A stretch of 64,000 bases of DNA, from positions 1,417,048 to 1,481,047 of the forward strand of contig NZ_CP007203.1 of the NCBI RefSeq assembly GCF_000340565.2, in the 5' to 3' direction. The position numbers and the translations under genes were made by a program. Source of the stretch: Nodularia spumigena CCY9414 (GTDB lineage: Bacteria > Cyanobacteriota > Cyanobacteriia > Cyanobacteriales > Nostocaceae). Below, piece by piece: positions 58,079-64,000 of this stretch. The first letter of the stretch is position 1. Each line of letters begins with the position of its first letter. The notes under the pieces were generated by a model that was not told the origin of the DNA, searched no databases, and saw nothing but the letters and a program-made list of their open reading frames with translations.

Positions 58079-58855
58079 TTAATCTTCCTTCACACTCATC
58101 ATCTTCTTTAACAAGCCCAGCCCTTTTTTTACTCTGCGGGAAACTGTCACTACACTAATTCCCAGATGTTCTGCGACTTGTTTTTGTGTCAAGTCTTGGA
58201 AAAAGACGCATTCCAAAACTTCACGAGTACATTTTTCTAACTCAAACAATGCTTGTTGCAGGCGAATTTGATCTTCTTGCGCCAGTTGAAAGCTGCGATA
58301 CTTGGGATCAGGAACTAATTCTCCCAGGCTGGTGGTTCCTTCTTCTGAGTCCAACACTGGAACATCTAGGCTCAGAGGGGAGCGATTCACCCATGCTAGT
58401 TTAATTTCTTGCCATTCATTCAGAGAAATTGCCAATGCTGCGGCTAGTTCAGAGTCAGTAGGTTGGCGATTATATTTTTCGCACAAATCACGTGAAACTC
58501 CTATGGCCTGCTGTTGTAATGCTAAATAGCGCCGAGGAATTCTGACTGTAACGCCTTTATCTCGCAGATAGTGTTGAATTTCACCACGAATATAGGGAAT
58601 AGCAAAGGAGCTGAAGGCGTGTCCCTTAGAGATCTCAAATTTTTCTATCGCCCGAATTAAGCCCAAATATCCAACTTGGACTAAATCATCATAATTTTCA
58701 CGGCATTGATTCATCCAATAGTGAGCTTCTTTTCTCACAAGTCCAAAATTTAGTTTTACCAGTTTGTTGCGAATAGTGTCTGAGCGAGATTGCTCATACT
58801 CTCGCAGTAACTGCCAAATTTCATTTTTGAGTTCGTTGCTGGCTGTAGTAGGCAT
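58079..58855 (-). CDS. sigF: RNA polymerase sigma factor, SigF (group 3) type
   Basis: A 258-residue sigma-70-family factor lacking region 1.1. Region 2 is NKLVKLNFGLVRKEAHYWMN to FSSFAIPYIRGEIQHYLRD, region 3 is RIPRRYLALQQQAI to ELAAALAIS, and region 4 is REVLECVFFQDLTQKQVAEHLGISVVTVSRRVKKGL. The length and region 2 sequence match cyanobacterial SigF. In Synechocystis SigF drives pilus and motility genes. It heads a minus-strand group with the lipoprotein gene 150 bases downstream. Confidence 0.87.
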   Translation of the reverse strand: MPTTASNELKNEIWQLLREYEQSRSDTIRNKLVKLNFGLVRKEAHYWMNQCRENYDDLVQVGYLGLIRAIEKFEISKGHAFSSFAIPYIRGEIQHYLRDKGVTVRIPRRYLALQQQAIGVSRDLCEKYNRQPTDSELAAALAISLNEWQEIKLAWVNRSPLSLDVPVLDSEEGTTSLGELVPDPKYRSFQLAQEDQIRLQQALFELEKCTREVLECVFFQDLTQKQVAEHLGISVVTVSRRVKKGLGLLKKMMSVKED

Positions 58856-59456
58856 AGCACCACATTTATTTATTAAAATAAAAAGTGAATACCGGCTTAA
58901 AAAATCTGCGATTGTGAAATTTTACTCAAAAAAAGTTATTTGATTTTTTCGAGCAAAACATGGTGTAAATCACAATATTTGTGGTTAAACACCTGATGAA
59001 ATTGACAATCGAGCCAGATTCAAATAAGCGCAATTGGTATTTTTATCGTTATTTAGATTTGTTAATTACTGTAGATGGTAGGGCTACATATAGCCAAAAT
59101 ATATAATTATGAGTTCATTTACAAACCGAAATTGTACTTAACTTTATTAATTACTTAATTTGTTATAAAGGTTGATTTCCATGATTTCACTAATTACGGG
59201 AAATGCCTTTCTCAGTAAAAATACGACATTTTGTCAATAAAATTCATCAAAATTTTCAACCTATTAAGTAATTAATCTTAATTTTATGCAAGTAGCTGGG
59301 CGCGAAAATTGATAATTTTGTGATTGCTCCCCGCAGGGTATCGCTGTATCGCTCAGGGGAAAGCTCCGAAGATTGCGGAGCGTGACGGCTTGGGTGTGAT
59401 GCTGGGTTCCATTTCGTTGCACTTTCTACGAGGCTTTGGCTTTCGGGATACGCAAT
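58856..59456. other. Spacer of about 600 bases, no gene
   Basis: The region is AT-rich, with no supported gene. Around 59325-59400 it carries GATTGCGGAGCGTGACGG-type sequence that resembles dispersed Nostocales repeats. The sigF promoter should be near 58870-58950 on the minus strand. Confidence 0.5.
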
Positions 59457-59497
59457 AAAAAACCCATTTGCTTCAAGTACAAAGGAAACAAATGGGT
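59457..59497 (-). terminator. Rho-independent terminator for psbO
   Basis: On the minus strand, CCCATTTG and CAAATGGG (9-bp stem with flanking A-T) are followed by TTTTTT, 47 bases after the psbO stop. A clear intrinsic terminator. Confidence 0.85.
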
Positions 59498-59543
59498 CAA
59501 GTCTTGGGAGCCAGTTAATAATTACAGAATGATTCTAGGGAAT

Positions 59544-60380
59544 TTAGGCGCGATTTGGTTCAACCCGTGCATAAAACAGACCGCGAATCTTGACTTCTTT
59601 AGGTTCACCAGCACCCAAATCAGTATCAGATGGTTGTTCGCTCTCGAAAGTACCAGCAATTTCACCACTAACGCTATCTACCTTAGCGACTTGCAGAGAA
59701 ATTGTGCCATCAAGAGTTTCAACGCGCTTAACATTAGCGCGGGTGAGTTCTTCGTCATCAGCTTGAGCAGGAAGAGCTACGGCATTATCATAGCCACTGA
59801 CGACACCACGACCTTTAGGATCTAGGAAAGAAGCACCACGGTAGGAGGGAACTTTGAAAGTACCTTCAAAGTCCGTAGAGGTGTTGATACTGGTCAAACC
59901 AGGTTGTGTTTGAGCTACTAAATCTTTGATGGTGAAGAGAAAAGGTACTGATTCACCACCAGGAAGTTTGACTGTGATGGCTTGGAAGTCCAGACCATCG
60001 GCTTCTAAAAAGGTCAGGCTATTATCTGGGTTAACTTTCAAGTCGCCTTGTACTTGGTCAATGGTGGAAGTGTATCTGGTCAACAATTTACCAGGCACAA
60101 ACTCAGCTACTTGCCGTTTATTAGCAGGCTCTTCTTTGACAAAGAAATTGGTTGGTTCCAAACAGAGTTCTTTGATGGTATAAGACTGGCTTAATTCAAT
60201 GGGAATGGAGCCACGACTAGTTTCTGTGAGTTGGGGGCATTTGTTAGCCAAGCCAGTGTTTCTAATTTGTTCGTAAGTCAGTAGGTCCCTACTATTAGAA
60301 GAAGTGGGAGCATCACTGCAAGCAGTTAATAGTCCCAGGCATACAGCCAAGAATGCAACAATTAAAGCGCGATACCTCAT
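59544..60380 (-). CDS. psbO: Photosystem II manganese-stabilising protein PsbO
   Basis: A 278-residue extrinsic PSII protein that stabilises the water-splitting manganese cluster on the lumenal side. It has an N-terminal signal with a lipobox-like LLTAC (C21), the conserved pair C48 (NKCPQL) and C73 (KELCLEP), PGGESVPFLFTIKDLVA, FEGTFKVPSYRGASFLDPKG and KEVKIRGLFYARVEP. A TTG 18 bases upstream is in frame, but ATG 60380 is preceded by GAGG and gives the family start MRYRALIV. It is monocistronic, with its own terminator. Confidence 0.97.
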   Translation of the reverse strand: MRYRALIVAFLAVCLGLLTACSDAPTSSNSRDLLTYEQIRNTGLANKCPQLTETSRGSIPIELSQSYTIKELCLEPTNFFVKEEPANKRQVAEFVPGKLLTRYTSTIDQVQGDLKVNPDNSLTFLEADGLDFQAITVKLPGGESVPFLFTIKDLVAQTQPGLTSINTSTDFEGTFKVPSYRGASFLDPKGRGVVSGYDNAVALPAQADDEELTRANVKRVETLDGTISLQVAKVDSVSGEIAGTFESEQPSDTDLGAGEPKEVKIRGLFYARVEPNRA

Positions 60381-60832
60381 GGTCAACCTCAATTTCAAAA
60401 ATTAATATCTAAGTTGTAAAACTAATGCCTATGGCATTTTCGGTGTTGCCCAAATGTTTCTGTATTATGTTATGTGTTGCCACTAGATACAAATACAGTC
60501 CATTGCTTTATGGGGAAATTAGCCAGATCATACGATTTTTTTTCACTCAAGATCAAAGCTCTCTAGTCTCATCCCAAAATACCTGATTGCATTTAGCTCT
60601 GTTGGAGGCTGTGCTAGACGTGATTACTGCCTTTTACAATCGGTTATGGTTGCCTGTGTCAAGAAAACCAGCTTGGAGCTAAAACCCTTGCCAGAAGTGA
60701 CTTATAGCTTCTAAAGATTTGTTATGATCTCCTCTATTTCTGTCTTTATGCCCTGGAAAATTTGTGATAACGAATAAAAATCAAAAATCTTCGGTAAATT
60801 TGAGTAGGCCTCATTTACACGGAGATAGTTGC
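60381..60832. other. Spacer upstream of psbO and the 60833 gene
   Basis: This 452-base gap between divergent genes should hold promoters for both. No clear hairpin, repeat or gene is seen. Confidence 0.5.
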
Positions 60833-61198
60833 ATGAGCAACCGCGAAAAATTGGAATCAGTGAAGTTATCGGCACAACTGCAAGCGATCGCCACGGCAGT
60901 GCATGATGTAGCTAGGGTTTCTCAAGGAGATGCGATCGCTCTTTTGAGCTTGCTGCGGCATTTAGAACAGTTACATCGAGATATCCGGGATAGTGCTTTT
61001 CAAGAGAGTTTGCCGGATAACCGCCAGAAACTCTACTCTTTACTCAAAGATATTGAGGCTGAAGGCGGCTGGCCTTACATTGAGCGCATGAGACTGAAAG
61101 CGTTTTTAGCAACTTTGCCACCAGCTGCAATGGAGAATTATAGTGAGCAGGAAAATAGTGATGATGCGTTGGAGAGCGATCGCTCCTTGAGTTGGTAA
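60833..61198 (+). CDS. Small conserved-looking helical protein
   Basis: A 121-residue protein I do not recognise. It is mostly helical (KLESVKLSAQLQAIATAVHD, VSQGDAIALLSLLRHLEQLH) with an acidic C-terminus. No membrane helix or cysteine is seen. I chose ATG 60833, preceded by ACGGAGAT, over an in-frame start 69 bases upstream. It looks like a cyanobacteria-specific protein; the function is unknown. Confidence 0.7.
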   Translation: MSNREKLESVKLSAQLQAIATAVHDVARVSQGDAIALLSLLRHLEQLHRDIRDSAFQESLPDNRQKLYSLLKDIEAEGGWPYIERMRLKAFLATLPPAAMENYSEQENSDDALESDRSLSW

Positions 61199-61266
61199 GC
61201 TGAATCATAAAAATTGATCGCTCTTCACAACTCTTAACTCATAAATCTTAAATTTAGCGCCTGTGG

Positions 61267-61580
61267 CTAATACCAATTTATGCAATCACCAACAACCAGG
61301 TAGTCAAAATGTAGATTCCACCAAATGATCCTTTGGTCATCACTAGCCGATACCAGTGTTTGACCATGAGGGCTAATGGGAACTCCAAAGTTTGACTGTG
61401 CTGTCCCACCGCCAGTAATTCACCATTTGGATGGAAACTAACAGCATTGATGCGATCGCTGTATACCTAACAGAAGTGTTTTAACAACGTCCCACCCTGT
61501 CGTCACAACCTCACTGTATTGTCTCAAAGGTAAAAGCTCATCGCCAGTGATGAGAAATGGAAATATCTACGCTGCCAGTT
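61267..61580 (-). pseudogene. WD40-repeat protein remnant with frameshifts
   Basis: On the minus strand, NAVSFHPNGELLAVGQHSQT (near 61450) and, in another frame, SPHGQTLVSASDDQRIIWWN (about 61370-61310) match WD40 blades. An earlier piece (VTTGWDVVKTLL) is in a third context. The last piece ends at a TAG at 61267-61269. No single frame spans them, so this is a decayed fragment of a WD40 protein. Confidence 0.75.
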
Positions 61581-61967
61581 GAAAATCTGTTTAAATACAA
61601 AAAATACCTCGCCAGTAATGTAGACGCATAATTAGCCCACAATTTGCCTCTCCCGGATGTCAGAACCAATAGACCAGTTGCTAATAGTACAGATTGTGTT
61701 ATCTTGGTCGATAATTTTTTGGGGAGATTTTGACCAAATAGTAATAGCTATTACCTGCGAAAAAGGTTACATTCGGTTTAAACTAAACACTGCAAACTTC
61801 AATAGGAAAAATTACTAGTATTTATAGTACCTAAATACTGGTGTGGTTCATGTAAGATGTGAAAAAAATCTGGAGGAGAAAGATTAATAGATATTGATAG
61901 GTTAATTAACCAAGATTTATGATCCGAACCTAACCAATAATTTGACTGCAACCAGAAAGAGGTTTGA

Positions 61968-62789
61968 ATGGCTGGCATAGTATCAGTTTCCCAAAAGGAT
62001 TTAGCCCAGCGCCGTCAAAAAATACGTCGGCAACGGCAGATAAAAATAATTCAGGCTCTTTGGCGAACTGCTGCCATTAGTGGTCTAGCTGGTGGTTTGC
62101 TGTGGGTAGCACTCCAGCCGATATGGGTGCTAAATGCTCCCAAGCAAATTGAGATGAAATCAGGTGATCAATTACTATCGGAAGCCACGATTGAGTCATT
62201 ACTGGTGATATCCTATCCTCAGTCTTTATGGCGGATTCAACCGCAGGCGATCGCCAACTCTTTAAAGCAACAACCCACTATTGCACAAGCAACTGTGAAT
62301 CGCCGCCTTTTTCCTCCGGGATTAAACATCAAAATAGAGGAAAGAGTCCCCGTGGCCATAGCTCAGAGTCCAAAAAAACAGTCACCTGCGGGCTTATTAG
62401 ATGCTAGTGGGGTTTTGATACCCTTAGAAAAATACAAATTAGTCAATCCCAACATTAAACTGCCAATTCTCAGAGTTATTGGTTCACCAGAACAATATCG
62501 CTCCTCTTGGAGTCAAATTTATGCAGCATTAAGTCAAAGCCCCGTGAAAATAATGGAGATTGATTGCCAAGATCCCACAAATCTAATTTTGAAGACAGAA
62601 CTAGGAAATGTACATCTTGGTGCTTTTAGTCCTCAGTTAACCGAACAAATCAAAGTCCTCGCCCAAATGCGTTCTTTATCTGCCAAAATGGATTTTAGTC
62701 AAATAAAGTACATTGATTTGAAAAATCCGGCATCTCCTTTAGTACATTTGAACCAAACAAACAAAAAGCCTAACTCCCAAAATTCCTAA
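61968..62789 (+). CDS. ftsQ: FtsQ-type POTRA cell-division protein
   Basis: A 273-residue inner-membrane protein. It has a basic cytoplasmic N-terminus (RRQKIRRQRQIKII), one membrane helix (~30-48), a POTRA domain (~60-130: SLWRIQPQAIANSLKQQPTI, ATVNRRLFPPGLNIKIEERV) and an FtsQ beta domain. In cyanobacteria it links FtsZ to the divisome. It is followed by ftsZ, the usual order. Confidence 0.9.
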   Translation: MAGIVSVSQKDLAQRRQKIRRQRQIKIIQALWRTAAISGLAGGLLWVALQPIWVLNAPKQIEMKSGDQLLSEATIESLLVISYPQSLWRIQPQAIANSLKQQPTIAQATVNRRLFPPGLNIKIEERVPVAIAQSPKKQSPAGLLDASGVLIPLEKYKLVNPNIKLPILRVIGSPEQYRSSWSQIYAALSQSPVKIMEIDCQDPTNLILKTELGNVHLGAFSPQLTEQIKVLAQMRSLSAKMDFSQIKYIDLKNPASPLVHLNQTNKKPNSQNS

Positions 62790-63181
62790 AAACATCTGCT
62801 AATCTAAAGCATTAACAAGAAATAATGGAGGGCATTATGTGCTAAGTCGGCAACATAGTAGTGAAAATATTAATATTTCCTTGAAGTTATACAGATCAAT
62901 TTTAAGTAAATCTAGGTATACTTCTGTAAAATTAGTTGTGCTATGACCTCCGGCACAGCGCTCCTAGGCTGATCCCATAGCCAACTTTCGCACTCACTAT
63001 CTAATTAAGGTTGGGAGTCGTGATAACAATAAAGAACAGTGCCATATATTTTTTGGGCAGTGTCAAACTATAGTTGACTCTTAGATCAGAAACCTCATGT
63101 CTCAAACCAGGGGCTTCCTCGACGCGGAGGTTCTGGTGAATAACACCTGAAAAAGTCGTTTATCTACCTTTCACAAATCCA
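62790..63181. other. Spacer between ftsQ and ftsZ
   Basis: A 392-base non-coding region that probably carries an ftsZ promoter. No gene is seen. Confidence 0.5.
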
Positions 63182-64000
63182 ATGACACTTGATAATAAGC
63201 AAGGGCTTACCTATAAAAATTCCCCATCTGTGGGACAGCAGGGGTTTCCGCTAGCAGTTAACTCGACTAACCCCTTTAACAACTCTGGGCTGAACTTTGG
63301 ACAAAATCATGACAGTAAAAAGATGTCTACGGAAAATAGTCGTATTGGTGAGATTGTTCCGGGTCGGGTTGCCAACATCAAAGTAATTGGTGTGGGTGGT
63401 GGAGGTGGAAATGCGGTTAACCGCATGATTGAGTCTGATGTTTCAGGAGTAGAGTTTTGGTCAATCAACACTGATGCTCAAGCTTTGACTTTGGCAGGTG
63501 CGCCGAGTCGATTGCAAATTGGACAGAAACTCACACGAGGTTTAGGCGCAGGTGGTAATCCTGCCATTGGTCAAAAGGCAGCTGAAGAATCACGAGACGA
63601 AATTGCTACGGCTTTAGAAGGTGCTGACTTAGTATTTATCACTGCTGGGATGGGAGGCGGTACGGGGACAGGTGCAGCGCCGATTGTGGCAGAAGTCGCA
63701 AAAGAAATGGGCGCTCTGACTGTGGGTGTTGTTACACGTCCATTTGTTTTTGAAGGTCGCCGCCGCACTAGCCAAGCCGAACAAGGTATTGAAGGGTTAA
63801 AAAGTCGAGTAGATACGCTGATTATTATCCCCAACAATAAGTTGCTGGAGGTCATACCAGAGCAAACGCCTGTACAAGAAGCTTTTCGCTATGCAGATGA
63901 TGTGTTGCGTCAAGGTGTCCAAGGTATTTCCGATATTATTACCATCCCCGGCTTGGTAAATGTTGACTTTGCTGATGTCAGAGCCGTGATGGCAGATGCT
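63182..64000 (+). CDS. ftsZ: Cell division protein FtsZ, N-terminal part
   Basis: The first 273 residues of FtsZ, cut off by the window end. It has a ~63-residue N-terminal extension typical of filamentous cyanobacteria, then [20 protein letters not shown], the tubulin signature GGGTGTG (158-164), SINTDAQAL and [20 protein letters not shown]. It polymerises with GTP to form the division ring. Confidence 0.97.
   Translation, partial: MTLDNKQGLTYKNSPSVGQQGFPLAVNSTNPFNNSGLNFGQNHDSKKMSTENSRIGEIVPGRVANIKVIGVGGGGGNAVNRMIESDVSGVEFWSINTDAQALTLAGAPSRLQIGQKLTRGLGAGGNPAIGQKAAEESRDEIATALEGADLVFITAGMGGGTGTGAAPIVAEVAKEMGALTVGVVTRPFVFEGRRRTSQAEQGIEGLKSRVDTLIIIPNNKLLEVIPEQTPVQEAFRYADDVLRQGVQGISDIITIPGLVNVDFADVRAVMADA

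Noticed and set aside
59436-59825. A 129-codon plus-strand frame
   Set aside because: It runs through the psbO terminator and antisense to psbO.

Overview
The window looks like a filamentous, heterocyst-type cyanobacterium (order Nostocales, near Nostoc, Anabaena or Nodularia). The evidence is a full photosynthetic gene set (chlB, ndhC-K-J, rubA-ycf48-psbEFLJ, psaI, psbO), abundant HIP1 octamers (GCGATCGC), an rrn spacer with tRNA-Ile and tRNA-Ala, a DevA/DevC-type exporter, and many Nostocales-style small repeats. The species cannot be named from the sequence alone.

Layout. 0-1.4 kb: end of a DevC-like permease and a DevA-like ATPase. 1.7-3.3 kb: chlB. 3.5-20.3 kb: a cell-surface polysaccharide region with an ABC-2 permease, two methyltransferases, a GT4-GT2 fusion, a Wzt-like ATPase and three more glycosyltransferases. 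Three modular PPC/FG-GAP proteins interrupt it, one of them a large subtilisin-like protease. 20.4-23.7 kb: frr and pyrH (overlapping), a thioredoxin-like protein and an alpha/beta hydrolase. 23.8-32.5 kb: a peptide-secretion locus with a C39-peptidase ABC transporter, an HlyD adaptor and seven small genes that share a double-glycine leader but have very different cores. 32.8-33.9 kb: a phytol-kinase-like protein and YidD. 34.2-39.2 kb: an rRNA operon on the minus strand. Its 16S, both tRNAs and the 5' four-fifths of 23S are present, but the 23S stops abruptly at about 34551 against a truncated small gene, and no 23S 3' end or 5S is seen. 39.3-46 kb: glyQ, a ComEC-like protein, a DUF697-type GTPase, tRNA-Gly(TCC), a Uma2-type protein and a VapBC pair. 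46.2-51.1 kb: ndhJ-K-C, diverging from rubA-ycf48-psbE-F-L-J, then a MAPEG protein and psaI. 51.2-52.8 kb: a TnpB locus with a divergent small gene and a strongly structured upstream RNA candidate. 52.8-64 kb: an unknown 837-aa protein, an Hsp70-like remnant, a vWA/FHA-like protein, a lipoprotein operon, a SigF-type sigma factor, psbO, a WD40 remnant, an FtsQ-like protein and the start of ftsZ.

How the genes work together. The most distinctive system is the leader-peptide export locus. The C39 domain should cleave after Gly-Gly and the ABC/HlyD pair should export the cores, probably with a TolC-type outer-membrane partner encoded elsewhere. All seven cores lack cysteine, and no lanthipeptide or other tailoring enzyme lies nearby, so the products look unlike classic disulfide or lanthionine bacteriocins. 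Three copies of one small inverted-repeat element, each with a 5-bp target duplication, lie at 16.5, 28.4 and 34.0 kb; the second separates the two exporter genes.
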